DNA of 64,000 bases, taken from the NCBI GenBank assembly GCA_014841595.1, contig JACYUE010000001.1:1662996-1726995 (forward strand), given 5' to 3'. The notes below the pieces were generated by a model, which did no database searches, had not been told where the DNA came from, and saw only the letters and a list, made by a program, of their open reading frames with translations. Each line of letters begins with the position of its first letter. Position 1 is the first letter of the stretch. The translations under genes and the position numbers were made by a program. This document shows, in pieces, positions 1 through 8,430 of this stretch. This DNA is from Oxalobacteraceae sp. CFBP 8761. GTDB lineage: Bacteria; Pseudomonadota; Gammaproteobacteria; Burkholderiales; Burkholderiaceae_D.

Positions 1-322
1 CGTCGGCCTTCATGTCGTGCTGGTTGATGAAGTCCATGACCTCGTGGCCATCGACGTCCATCATGAGCAGGTCGAGCAGCACCAGGTCGAAGCACTGCTC
101 GGCCAGGCACGCCAGCGCTTCGTTGCCGCTGGCAGCCGTACTGATGGCATAACCACAACCTTTGAGCATTTCCTGCAGCGAGGCCAGCACACGTGGCTCG
201 TCATCGACCAGCAGCAGGCGGGGACGGTGGGGAGGTGGGGTGGTGGATACGTCAAGATGAGTGGGCAGCGTGCCCCGGATGCTGGCCGGGAGTCCGGTAG
301 TTCGAAATCGATTCATCGTCAT
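1..322 (-). CDS. Response regulator receiver protein, 3' part missing
   Basis: Reading the complementary strand from the ATG at 322 gives an N-terminal tail of about 34 residues rich in Thr and Pro, then a receiver domain. The domain begins RLLLVDDEPRVL (acidic pair) and continues to a phospho-acceptor Asp in LVLLDLLMMDVDG. The reading frame is open to the window edge after about 107 residues, so the output domain is not visible. It could be a stand-alone receiver or a larger regulator or kinase. A second ATG at 316 is possible. It is divergent from the exported protein at 713. Confidence 0.75.
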   Translation of the reverse strand, partial: MTMNRFRTTGLPASIRGTLPTHLDVSTTPPPHRPRLLLVDDEPRVLASLQEMLKGCGYAISTAASGNEALACLAEQCFDLVLLDLLMMDVDGHEVMDFINQHDMKAD

Positions 323-712
323 TCTGTCAAAGCCGTGCGATTTTCTGTGCCTGCTGCCCGTGAGCACTGCAGACGTTCATGTCTTATCTTCCACATCATG
401 CCAGCTTATCCGTTGCATTTGATGCATGACAATGCAATCGTGTGCAGAAATGCGTCATGTCAGATGGGTTTCGTGCCTGTATGACGACAAAACGCCGCAG
501 CACGCACTGCATTTTCTTGATGGCGATCTGTCAAGATTGCTGTTTTGTCCTGGTCCCGTCGTTGCCAGCCAGGCGATCGTGTTCAGGGTAGCGTTGCTCT
601 TCTGATAAACTTGGACGCATGCTGCAAGGCACGTTCATCGGTCGATTGGTCGATCGGCTGTCGGCTTGATTGCAGCGCGCCATTTCTGAAGGAGTCGATC
701 CGGGAGGTCAAC
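323..712. other. 390-bp divergent intergenic region, no gene seen
   Basis: This stretch is less GC-rich than its surroundings. It separates the response regulator (minus) from an exported protein (plus), so it should hold both promoters. One weak dyad, TTGCAT-N13-ATGCAA, lies at 413-437. I see no convincing gene. Confidence 0.4.
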
Positions 713-1099
713 GTGGGTGATTTGAACAAGCTAATCTTTGCACTGCTGTTGATGTCAGCAAGCCATGGGCAGGCGGCTCAGTTGAGCACCCAGTCAGATT
801 CACCGGCGGCCACGTCGATGTCTGTTTGTCCGGCTCAGGACATTTCATTTTTCATTCAGCGATTTTCCAGCGATGAGGCGGTGCAACGCAGCTACACCAC
901 GGTCCAGTCGACTGCATTTCCCGTGATGCCTCTGGTGCAGGAGCGCAAGGACAATGCGCTTGTCATGCAATTGGAAGACGTGACGGCATCGAATGCGCGG
1001 GTCAGTCTGGCCAACCCCGATACCGATTACCTGGTGTCGTATTATTTCAAGATGGACGATTGCTGGAGACTGGTCCGCATCGAGAACCGGTCTCTCTGA
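713..1099 (+). CDS. Small exported protein of unknown function
   Basis: The frame is open further upstream, but the GTG at 713 is preceded by GGGAGG and starts a typical secretion signal: a lysine followed by the hydrophobic run LIFALLLMSA, with a likely cleavage site after SHGQA. The mature protein is about 105 residues, with a C-terminal part ending in SYYFKMDDCWRLVRIENRSL. That ending resembles small periplasmic NTF2-like or DUF proteins whose last strand carries WRL. No catalytic motif is evident. It has two Cys in the mature part, which could form a disulfide. I do not recognise the family with certainty. Confidence 0.55.
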   Translation: MGDLNKLIFALLLMSASHGQAAQLSTQSDSPAATSMSVCPAQDISFFIQRFSSDEAVQRSYTTVQSTAFPVMPLVQERKDNALVMQLEDVTASNARVSLANPDTDYLVSYYFKMDDCWRLVRIENRSL

Positions 1100-1159
1100 C
1101 GCCGCCCGTCAAACCCGGATCCCACTGTTTGGTGGAATTCCGGGAAAACCGATCATGCC

Positions 1160-3901
1160 TTATCTGAACGAGTAATTGGCACTCGCATAAAAACGGCGCC
1201 CGCGCGGATCCGTATAGCTTGGATCATATCCCGACAAAAAGTAATACGCCTGGTTCGAATAAGGCGGACTCGTGTCGAACAGATTCTGGATACCGACGCG
1301 CAGTTTCAGGTTCGCATTGACCCCATATGCGCCCGACAAATCCCACAGCGAATAATCCTTGACCCGGTTGGCCGCCACCACGCTGCCATTGTCGATATTG
1401 ATCGCCGTGTTCTGGTCTTCGTAGCCGCTCGAGAACGTATTTTGCAAGCTGGCCGACAGTGGCCCGCGATCCCAGTCAACGCTCACCGTATGGCGCCAGC
1501 GCTGGACCACGCCTTTCGTCACGAAGCGGTTCAGATTGCTCACTAACGCATCGCCAGGCGCATTCTGGATTTTCGACGTCAGCACATAAGTGCCGTTCAG
1601 ACGCCCGCCAAAGCGGCCGATGGCGGTGTCGACGCCGCGTACCGTGAGCGCCAGGTCGAGGCCACGCGCCAGTTGCGCGCCGCGGTTGTCCTTGCGCAGT
1701 TCGATGTAGTCGATCAGCCCATCCTCGTCGCGATACACCAGGTCGCCATACTTGGCCAGATTGCCGAGGATGATGTCGTCGCCGATTTCACTGATGAGGT
1801 TCGTGCGCTTGATGTTCCAGTAATCGAGCGATGCGCTGACATGTTTGCCGGCGGCGAACACGGCGCCCAGCGAGAACTGGCGGCTGCGCTCGGGTTTCAG
1901 CGCGTCGTTGCTGTAGCGGCGCGTGTCCCAGTTGTCGGCGCAGTCCGAGTAATTGTTCTCGACCGTGGCGCAGTAGACAGGATCGGGCAGGGTGGCCGTG
2001 CTGCTGTAGACGGTCGGGCGGTACAGCTCCGTCATCGACGGCGCGCGGAAGCCCCGGCCGGCCGAGCCGCGCAGCAGCAGCGCGTCGCTTGGCCGGTAGG
2101 TCAGGCCGATCTTCGGACTGGCCGCACCGCCCACGTTTTCGTAATGGTCGTAGCGCGCCGACAGCTGCGCTTCCCACTGTTTTGCGAACGGCACCAGCAC
2201 TTCGCCGTAGACCGCCGCCACATCGCGGCTGTCGCTGGTGGCACGGCCGCCTTCCGGCGCTGCGTCATTGTTGATGTTGTCGCTCAGGAGCAGGGCCGAT
2301 GGTGTAAATTGGTTTTTCTCGCGCCGCGCTTCGCCACCGATGGCCACCGCCAGGTCGCCGCCGGCCATCGGCATCAGGGCGCGCGACAACTTGACGTCGA
2401 CGGCGTCGAGCGTGCCGCGGGCGCGGCGCACGACATCATCGACCTGGATGCTGTCGATCAGCGCCTGGCCTTCCGGGCTCGATGGGCCAAACGGGTTGAT
2501 GCGGCCGTCGGCGATTCCTTCGAGCAGCTCGTTGTAGAGCAGGTAGCCATGGGTGTCGCGGTCCTTGACCGTATTGACGCTGTGGTTGTAAGCGGTGTCG
2601 TAATCCCAGCCGCCCACGGTGCCCGTCACGCCAACGACAAAACGCACGCCTTCGCTGGTGAGGGTGCTGGTGCGCTGGCCCGCTTCGTTCAGGCGCATGC
2701 GCAATTCCAGTTCGCCCGGGATGTCGTCGTCCAATTGGTCCAGGCCAGTGCCGGCCAGTTGCGGCACCCGCGAATAATCGATGTAGCCAGCCACGCGCGC
2801 CGACGAGCCGGTGTAGTCGGTCTTGGCGCGGCTGAGCGCCACTTCGGCGTAGGCCTGGTGCGAGCCCCCCAGCTTGATGACGGCGCGGCTGAGCACGCTG
2901 GCCTTTTCGGACTTCGGATACAGCTCGGTGTCGCCCATATAGTTATAGGTACAGGCGTCGACGCCGCCCGTGCCATCCGGCAGGTACACATTGGCCGGCG
3001 GCGCGCAGCCCGGGATCGACAGGTTGATCAGGCGGTTCGTGATCGGCTTGCCATTGAGCGTGAAGCCGATTTCCTGCAAGTGGTCGCGCTGGGCCGAGGT
3101 CAGGCGGATATTGGCCGGACTCGTGTAGCTGGAGAGCAGGTGACCGAGGCGCTGCTCGACCTGCAGGCCCGGGATGAAGCTGCGCTGCGATGTGCTCAGG
3201 GGATTGGTGCGCTGGAAGTCGGCCACGGCAAACACGTTGTAGCCATCGCGCTCGAGCACGCCCTTGCCGGCGCTGAGACTGGCGGTGCGCTTGCCTGCGC
3301 CGCCTTCATCGGTCGTGCCGACGTACACGTTCGCTTCCAGTCCCTGGAAGTCCTTGCGGGTGATGAAGTTGATGACGCCGCCGATGGCATCGGTGCCATA
3401 CAGCGCCGATGCGCCGTCGAGCAGCACTTCGACGCGCTCGAGGGCAGCCGCCGGAATATTGTTCAGGTCAACGCCGCTGTCGTCGCCGGGCGAAGCGAAG
3501 TTGGCCATGCGCCGGCCATTGAGCAGCACCAGCGTCGACGAGGTGCCGATGCCGCGCAGGTTGGCGCTGTTGAAGCCGCGCTGGTCACCGCCGACATTGA
3601 TGCTGGCGCCGTCGGTCAGGCCGTTGCTGTTGGCCGAGACCCGGCCCATCAGCTCGGCGGCGGTGGTCACGCCGGTTTTCTCGATTTCGGCACGTGAAAT
3701 CGTTTGCACCGGCAGCGCAGTTTCAGACTGCACGCGGCGGATCGCCGAGCCCGTGACTTCGACGCGCGGCAATTCGACTGCCGGGACTGCTGGCAACGTC
3801 TGCGCGGCCAGGGGCAGGCTGGCCAGGGCGATGGTCGTTCCAGCGCATGCCAGGAGCACGCCACGCACGGCGCGGGCGCCTGGTTTCAGATTCAGTTTCA
3901 T
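1160..3901 (-). CDS. TonB-dependent outer-membrane receptor
   Basis: About 913 residues. The ATG at 3901 has GGAGA a few bases upstream; a TTG one codon earlier is less likely. It has a signal peptide (about residues 1-34, ending LPLAAQ). A plug domain at about 55-185 carries the usual signatures: the LRGIGTSSTLVLLNGRRM region, then LERVEVLLDGASALYG and IGGVINFITRK. A long beta-barrel follows, ending YASANYSFR. The plug resembles the large Oar/CirA-like receptor group common in Massilia and Xanthomonas-type genomes, which import oligosaccharides, peptides or chelates. There is no Fur box and no partner gene next to it, so the substrate is unknown. It is a single gene, convergent with the exported protein at 713-1099. 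Confidence 0.9.
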   Translation of the reverse strand: MKLNLKPGARAVRGVLLACAGTTIALASLPLAAQTLPAVPAVELPRVEVTGSAIRRVQSETALPVQTISRAEIEKTGVTTAAELMGRVSANSNGLTDGASINVGGDQRGFNSANLRGIGTSSTLVLLNGRRMANFASPGDDSGVDLNNIPAAALERVEVLLDGASALYGTDAIGGVINFITRKDFQGLEANVYVGTTDEGGAGKRTASLSAGKGVLERDGYNVFAVADFQRTNPLSTSQRSFIPGLQVEQRLGHLLSSYTSPANIRLTSAQRDHLQEIGFTLNGKPITNRLINLSIPGCAPPANVYLPDGTGGVDACTYNYMGDTELYPKSEKASVLSRAVIKLGGSHQAYAEVALSRAKTDYTGSSARVAGYIDYSRVPQLAGTGLDQLDDDIPGELELRMRLNEAGQRTSTLTSEGVRFVVGVTGTVGGWDYDTAYNHSVNTVKDRDTHGYLLYNELLEGIADGRINPFGPSSPEGQALIDSIQVDDVVRRARGTLDAVDVKLSRALMPMAGGDLAVAIGGEARREKNQFTPSALLLSDNINNDAAPEGGRATSDSRDVAAVYGEVLVPFAKQWEAQLSARYDHYENVGGAASPKIGLTYRPSDALLLRGSAGRGFRAPSMTELYRPTVYSSTATLPDPVYCATVENNYSDCADNWDTRRYSNDALKPERSRQFSLGAVFAAGKHVSASLDYWNIKRTNLISEIGDDIILGNLAKYGDLVYRDEDGLIDYIELRKDNRGAQLARGLDLALTVRGVDTAIGRFGGRLNGTYVLTSKIQNAPGDALVSNLNRFVTKGVVQRWRHTVSVDWDRGPLSASLQNTFSSGYEDQNTAINIDNGSVVAANRVKDYSLWDLSGAYGVNANLKLRVGIQNLFDTSPPYSNQAYYFLSGYDPSYTDPRGRRFYASANYSFR

Positions 3902-4017
3902 CAATTCTCCGTTATTACATCAAGCATATTGATTGATAGTAAACGTGCGCAGGGTTGAAGGGATGCAACAGTTGGCGAGGGATGAATGAGTGTTGTAAAT
4001 ATGGTACGCGCATGCGT

Positions 4018-4050
4018 AAAAAAACCGCCACGTCTTTCGACGGGCGGTTT
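4018..4050 (-). terminator. Rho-independent terminator of the RcnB-like gene
   Basis: On the minus strand an AAACCGCC...GGCGGTTT stem with a GAAA-containing loop is followed by a run of T (the A run at 4018-4024 on plus). It lies about 20 bp past the stop of the gene that ends at 4071. Confidence 0.8.
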
Positions 4051-4070
4051 ATAGGGGCATCAGCCAGCTT

Positions 4071-4523
4071 TTAATTCGCAAACAATACCTGGGCAATAAT
4101 TCCGGTGGCAATCGTCGCCAACACATAATCGTTACCGGTCTGGACCCAGTGATATCCACGGGGTGGCGCGCTCAGGTGGCGACCGCGCCAGTCATTGACC
4201 ACGTAGCGATCATGGCGGTATTCCTTGTGCAGCTTGCCGCCGCGGCGCAAGTCGTGGCGTGGACCGCCACCGCGGGAATCGTCACGCCGATAATACTGGG
4301 CGCTGTCGTTGCGGTGCTTGCCATGATTGGCGCGCGGGCCGTCGTGGCGGTCATTTCGTTTGTCGTCGCGGCGATCATCGTCACGGCGATCATGATGCTG
4401 TTGTTGCGAATAGCCGTTGCGGTCGTGATCGCGATCGTTACCGTGATCGCCGCGTTGTGCAAAAGCGCTGCCACTGGCGGTAAAGGTCAATGCAATCAGT
4501 GCTGCGATGAACTTCGTTTTCAT
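4071..4523 (-). CDS. RcnB-family periplasmic protein
   Basis: 150 residues. A cleavable signal peptide ends at about residue 22 (SGSAFA). A long Asp/Arg/His-rich low-complexity segment (about 23-95) follows. The C-terminal RcnB-type domain has YRHDRYVVNDW, LSAPPRGYHWV and YVLATIATGII. In E. coli, RcnB is a periplasmic protein needed for nickel/cobalt homeostasis, but most RcnB homologues in Betaproteobacteria have unknown roles. The His/Asp-rich linker could bind metal, which is inference. AGGAGA precedes the ATG. It is monocistronic with its own terminator. Confidence 0.8.
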   Translation of the reverse strand: MKTKFIAALIALTFTASGSAFAQRGDHGNDRDHDRNGYSQQQHHDRRDDDRRDDKRNDRHDGPRANHGKHRNDSAQYYRRDDSRGGGPRHDLRRGGKLHKEYRHDRYVVNDWRGRHLSAPPRGYHWVQTGNDYVLATIATGIIAQVLFAN

Positions 4524-4716
4524 TATTGTTTCTCCTGGTGGCCGATCCGTTGAATCGATGAGTTCATTAGACTATGGGCGCCGCCTAACATGTTAAGAAT
4601 TCCAGTAAGCAATGCTACAAAGTGTGTCCGTGCCGGCTGTCGCCATAATGTGTGAGAAATAGCGCATCGGCGCTGGATATACTCGGTTCGATCGATGCAT
4701 TCAACCGGGAGGCGCT

Positions 4717-5676
4717 GTGATGGAAAAACGTCTGCAACAATGGCTGGTCGCGGCGCTCGTGGTGGCCGGCATTGGCGCGGCAGGGCTCATGTGGAGCAGC
4801 TCGACACGTGAAACGGTCGTCGATGTGGCCGGCGCAACGCCGCCGGATGCGCCACGTGCCGCCGTGCCCGAGCCGGCGCAGGCAGTGTCGGCAGCAGTGC
4901 CGGCGTCGGTGCTGGCTGCTGCCGTGAACCCGAACCTGAGCGCGCACGTGGCCGATCTGCTGGCCTCGCACGATCCGAACGATGCCTACGCGGCCTATAT
5001 GCTCGTGTCGACCTGCGCGTCATTCAACCGGCGGCAGGATCTCGAGGTCCACGACAGCAAACTGGGTGCGAAACGCGCGCTGAACGCCGATGAACGCCGG
5101 AACATGACGCGCATGTGCGGCGCGATGACCGAGCGCGAGCGGCTGGCGCGGCTCGATTACCTGGCCACTGCCGTCAAGGCCGGCGTACCGGGCGCGGCCT
5201 GGATGCATGCTGTCGAAGGCCCGTTTGGCGATCCGAGTGCGTTGACGACGCGGCCCGACGATCCCCTGGTGCGCGAATGGAAGGCGACGGCGGCCAGCCA
5301 GCTCGACACGGCGGCCGAGGCGGGGGACACGACCGCATTGCTGCTGTGGGGGATGCAGAAGCTGACTGGCTCGGATCTGACGGACAAGCATCCCGTGCAG
5401 GGGTATGGCTATCTGGTCGCGGTTGGCCTGATCGACGCCCAGGTCGCGCAGCCTGGCGACCGGTCGCCGCAGATCTTCGCCGAGGGCAGCGGATTGCTGA
5501 CCGCGCTTGGTGGACAACTGACGCAGGAACAGCGTGCGGCGGCGTTGGTGGAAGCGCGTCGCATCGCTGCGGCGGCAAAAGCGCGGCGTGAGCGCAGCGA
5601 CAACAAGTCGGGCGTCATGCCGGCGTCGTTGGCGACCGGCGGATTGTCGGCTATGCCGGCGGGTCGTCGGGGCTGA
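4717..5676 (+). CDS. Membrane-anchored protein of unknown function
   Basis: About 319 residues. GTG 4717 or ATG 4720 are the possible starts, both after GGGAGG. A single N-terminal hydrophobic helix (about residues 9-27) acts as anchor or uncleaved signal, followed by an Ala/Pro-rich linker. The remainder is predicted helical: segments such as DPNDAYAAYMLVSTCASF and DTAAEAGDTTALLLWGMQKL recall Sel1/TPR-like repeats. Two Cys (CASF, MCGAM) are spaced so that they might pair in the periplasm. The 3' end overlaps the convergent CdaR-like gene by 26 bp. No function is assigned. Confidence 0.7.
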   Translation: MMEKRLQQWLVAALVVAGIGAAGLMWSSSTRETVVDVAGATPPDAPRAAVPEPAQAVSAAVPASVLAAAVNPNLSAHVADLLASHDPNDAYAAYMLVSTCASFNRRQDLEVHDSKLGAKRALNADERRNMTRMCGAMTERERLARLDYLATAVKAGVPGAAWMHAVEGPFGDPSALTTRPDDPLVREWKATAASQLDTAAEAGDTTALLLWGMQKLTGSDLTDKHPVQGYGYLVAVGLIDAQVAQPGDRSPQIFAEGSGLLTALGGQLTQEQRAAALVEARRIAAAAKARRERSDNKSGVMPASLATGGLSAMPAGRRG

Positions 5677-6859
5677 CCGTCGCGTTCAATATCGGGCTCA
5701 GTGTCGGGCTCAGAGTCGGGCTTAACAACGACGACACATACAGCAGCAGCTTGTCTTCGCTCGCGCCGAGGTCGAGGCCCGTGAGCTCGCCGATGCGGCG
5801 CAGCCGGTAGTCGAGGGTGTTGCGGTGGATGCCCAGCGCCTTCGCGGTGGCAGCCGAATTTTCGTTCTGCTCAAACCATGCGGACAGTGTCGCGCGCAGC
5901 ATGGTGCGGCTCTTGTCGTGCGCGAGCCGCGCGATCGGCATGCGCAACTGGTGGGCTTGCCAGCCGCTGTCCAGGCCCGACAGCAGTACCGGCAAGGCCA
6001 TCTCGTAATAGCTGAAGACCTGCTGCTGCGGATGGCGCGCGCGCCCAAGCCGGCTGGCGGTGCGCGCGCTGCCGTACGAGATCGCGGCGCCGTCGATGCC
6101 GGGCAGCGCAATGCCCATCGACAGCGTGAACGGCAGCGTGCATTCTTCGCGCAACAGCTGGGCCAGGGCATCGAGACGGCGCTGCGGCGGTGTCTCGAGT
6201 CCTTTGCGGGACGGCTCCCAGGCTTCGAGCAGCACCAGTTCGGCGGGGCCGACGGTGGCGGTGAGGGCATCGTCGCGGCGCGCCAGCAGCCGCATCTGCA
6301 GCAGCTGCACGGCGCTCGGCGCATGGTCCACCGCCGCCGGCACCCCCTGCAGTTCGACCAGAAACACGAGCTGCATGCGCTCGATGTCGATCCCGAGACG
6401 CTGCGCCCAGCCTTCGAGTTCGGCCCGTGCGCCCGGCTCGTAGCGGATCAGGTTGAGCACGAACGCTTCGCGGTAGCGTGAATGGCTTTGCAGCGTTTGG
6501 GTCAAGGCGGCCTGCTCGAGGATCATCTCGGCGCTGAGGCGTACCAGCTCGCCGAACTGGCGCACCGCGTCGGGCGCGCCGGACAAGCCCACCGCCCCGC
6601 AGATCTCGCCGCCGACGCACAGAGGCAGATTGATGCCCGGCTGGGCGCCGTGCAGCTTGTGCGCGGCCGCTGCATCGATTTCGGTGGTGAGCTCCTTGGC
6701 CAGCGCCAGAAGGGCGCCGGCATGCAGCTCGCCGACCCGCGCCGCGTTGCCGCTGGCGAGGATCACGCCGTGGGCGTCCATCACGTTGACGTTGAACGGG
6801 ATGATGCGCATGGTGCGGGCGACGATTTCCTGGGCGAGGCCGGTGTCGAGAATGTGCAT
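5651..6859 (-). CDS. cdaR: CdaR-family (sugar diacid) transcriptional regulator
   Basis: About 402 residues from the ATG at 6859; a longer frame to 6901 exists but lacks family similarity. The N-terminal sugar-diacid recognition domain starts MHILDTGLAQEIVARTMRII, closely matching E. coli CdaR. It continues through GINLPLCVGGEICGAVGLSG. The C-terminal PucR-type HTH has ATAKALGIHRNTLDYRLRRI. E. coli CdaR activates glucarate, galactarate and glycerate genes. Here it is divergent from an MFS transporter and glycerate kinase, which fits that role. The last 26 codons are an unusual Leu-Ser-Pro-Thr repeat produced by a 12-bp tandem repeat, and they overlap the convergent gene at 4717-5676. Confidence 0.88.
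   Translation of the reverse strand: MHILDTGLAQEIVARTMRIIPFNVNVMDAHGVILASGNAARVGELHAGALLALAKELTTEIDAAAAHKLHGAQPGINLPLCVGGEICGAVGLSGAPDAVRQFGELVRLSAEMILEQAALTQTLQSHSRYREAFVLNLIRYEPGARAELEGWAQRLGIDIERMQLVFLVELQGVPAAVDHAPSAVQLLQMRLLARRDDALTATVGPAELVLLEAWEPSRKGLETPPQRRLDALAQLLREECTLPFTLSMGIALPGIDGAAISYGSARTASRLGRARHPQQQVFSYYEMALPVLLSGLDSGWQAHQLRMPIARLAHDKSRTMLRATLSAWFEQNENSAATAKALGIHRNTLDYRLRRIGELTGLDLGASEDKLLLYVSSLLSPTLSPTLSPILNATVSPDDPPA
5691..5726. repeat. Three 12-bp tandem repeats in the cdaR 3' end
   Basis: Units at 5691, 5703 and 5715 share the core TCGGGCT. They encode the repeating Leu-Ser-Pro tail of the CdaR-like protein. Confidence 0.7.
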
Positions 6860-6885
6860 GGCGATCTCTGGATGGGAAGGGGCGT

Positions 6886-6901
6886 TTGTGATTATGCACA
6901 A
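6886..6901. promoter_or_regulatory. Possible regulator site between cdaR and the MFS gene
   Basis: A perfect inverted repeat TTGTG-N6-CACAA lies 27 bp before the cdaR start. A related TGTGCACA palindrome is at 6983-6990, closer to the MFS gene. The placement suggests a CdaR operator; this is inferred from symmetry only. Confidence 0.3.
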
Positions 6902-7104
6902 TTATGCCGGGGCGGTGGGCGATCCGGGCGGGTGGGGTTGGCATGCTGATTGGGTATGTCGACACTGGTTTTGTCATCAACTTGTGCACATGCCTGAAAA
7001 AAGGCAGGAATCAGGCGGCTTGAATTGTGCGTGTCGCCGACGCTTGCCAGCCCTTGTTTGGTTGATAATCTCGATGATTACATGACCATATATTCGGAGA
7101 CAGC

Positions 7105-8418
7105 ATGAGTACCATTGCCAGCACCCCCGGCGCGAGCCTGCTCGAAGGCGCCTATCGCAAGGCCACGTGGCGCCTGATCCCCTTCATCTTCGTCTGCTAC
7201 TTCTTCAATTACCTGGATCGCGTCAACGTCGGTTTCGCCAAGCTCGAGATGCTCGACGCGCTGCAACTGAGCGAGACCGTGTATGGCCTGGGCGCCGGCA
7301 TCTTCTTCATCGGCTACGTGACCTTCGGCGTGCCGAGCAATCTCATCCTGCACAAGCTGGGCGCGCGGCGCTGGATCGCGGTGATGATGATGACCTGGGG
7401 TGCGCTGTCGGCCTGCATGCTGTTCGTGAGCACGCCGGTTGAATTCTATGTGCTGCGCTTCTTCACCGGTGTGGCCGAGGCAGGCTTCTTCCCGGGCATG
7501 GTCCTGTACTTCACCAAGTGGTTCCCGGCGCACAAGCGCGGCCAGGTGATGGCGCTGTTCATGTCGGCCATTCCCGTCTCGGGCCTGATCGGCGGCCCGC
7601 TGTCGGGCTGGATGCTGAGTCACTTCTCGGCCGGCCAAGGCGGCATGGATGGCTGGCAGTGGCTGTTCCTGCTGCAGGGCATCCCGACCGTGCTGTTGGG
7701 TGTCGCGGTGCTGTTCTACCTGAACGACAGCCTGGCGCAGGCGCCATGGCTGACTGCCGAAGAAAAAACGGCGATGCAGACGGCGCTCGACGAGGACGAG
7801 GCGCAGCGCTCGAGCGGCACGCATGCGGTGCATTCGTTTGGCGCCGTGCTGCGCGACTGGCATGTGTGGATGCTCGGCTTTATCTACTTCAGCATCCAGA
7901 TGGGCGTGTATGCAATTAACTTCTGGCTGCCGTCGATCATCAAGTCGCTGGGCTTCGAAAGCGCCACGACGGTCGGCTGGCTCAGCGCGATTCCTTACCT
8001 GTTCGCCGGCGTCTTCATGGTGCTGGTGGGCCGCTCGGCCGACCGCCGGCGCGAACGCCGCTGGCATCTCTCGGCACCGCTGCTGATGGCGCTGGCCGGC
8101 CTGCTGCTGGCTGCGAACTTCTCGGATAACGTGGTGCTGGTGATGATCGGCCTGAGTCTGGCGACGATGGGCGCACTGACCGGCCTGCCGATGTTCTGGC
8201 CGCTGCCGGCGGCTTTCCTGGGCAGCGCGGCTGCGGCCGCGGGCCTCGCCCTGATCAATTCGATGGGCCAGATCGCCGGCTTCCTCAGCCCGTTTCTGGT
8301 GGGCTGGATCAAGGACGCCACCGGCAGCACGGACATGGCGCTGTACATCCTGTCGACCGTGCTGTTCATCGGCGCGATGCTGGTGCTCGTGGTGCCTGCG
8401 CGCCTCGTCAATCGTTGA
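7105..8418 (+). CDS. MFS transporter, anion:cation symporter (ACS) family
   Basis: 437 residues with about 12 hydrophobic segments. The first loop has the ACS-type motif FFNYLDRVNVGFAKLEM. Other signatures are GVAEAGFFPGMVLYFTKWFP in the region of helix 4 and RGQVMALFMSAIPVSGLIGG after it. The family includes GarP/GudP (glucarate/galactarate), TtuB (tartrate) and phthalate permeases; sequence alone does not fix the substrate. GGAGAC precedes the ATG. Glycerate kinase follows 12 bp downstream and a CdaR regulator is divergent, so glycerate, hydroxypyruvate, tartrate or a sugar diacid is the likely cargo. It sits in the inner membrane. Confidence 0.88.
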   Translation: MSTIASTPGASLLEGAYRKATWRLIPFIFVCYFFNYLDRVNVGFAKLEMLDALQLSETVYGLGAGIFFIGYVTFGVPSNLILHKLGARRWIAVMMMTWGALSACMLFVSTPVEFYVLRFFTGVAEAGFFPGMVLYFTKWFPAHKRGQVMALFMSAIPVSGLIGGPLSGWMLSHFSAGQGGMDGWQWLFLLQGIPTVLLGVAVLFYLNDSLAQAPWLTAEEKTAMQTALDEDEAQRSSGTHAVHSFGAVLRDWHVWMLGFIYFSIQMGVYAINFWLPSIIKSLGFESATTVGWLSAIPYLFAGVFMVLVGRSADRRRERRWHLSAPLLMALAGLLLAANFSDNVVLVMIGLSLATMGALTGLPMFWPLPAAFLGSAAAAAGLALINSMGQIAGFLSPFLVGWIKDATGSTDMALYILSTVLFIGAMLVLVVPARLVNR

Positions 8419-8430
8419 TCGGAGCGGACC

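Noticed and set aside
17..484. 155-codon plus-strand frame at the left edge
   Set aside because: It overlaps the receiver domain read on the minus strand and has no domain of its own.
1673..3697. 674-codon frame antisense to the TonB receptor
   Set aside because: It has the composition of a complement-strand shadow and no recognisable domain. The receptor on the other strand is clear.
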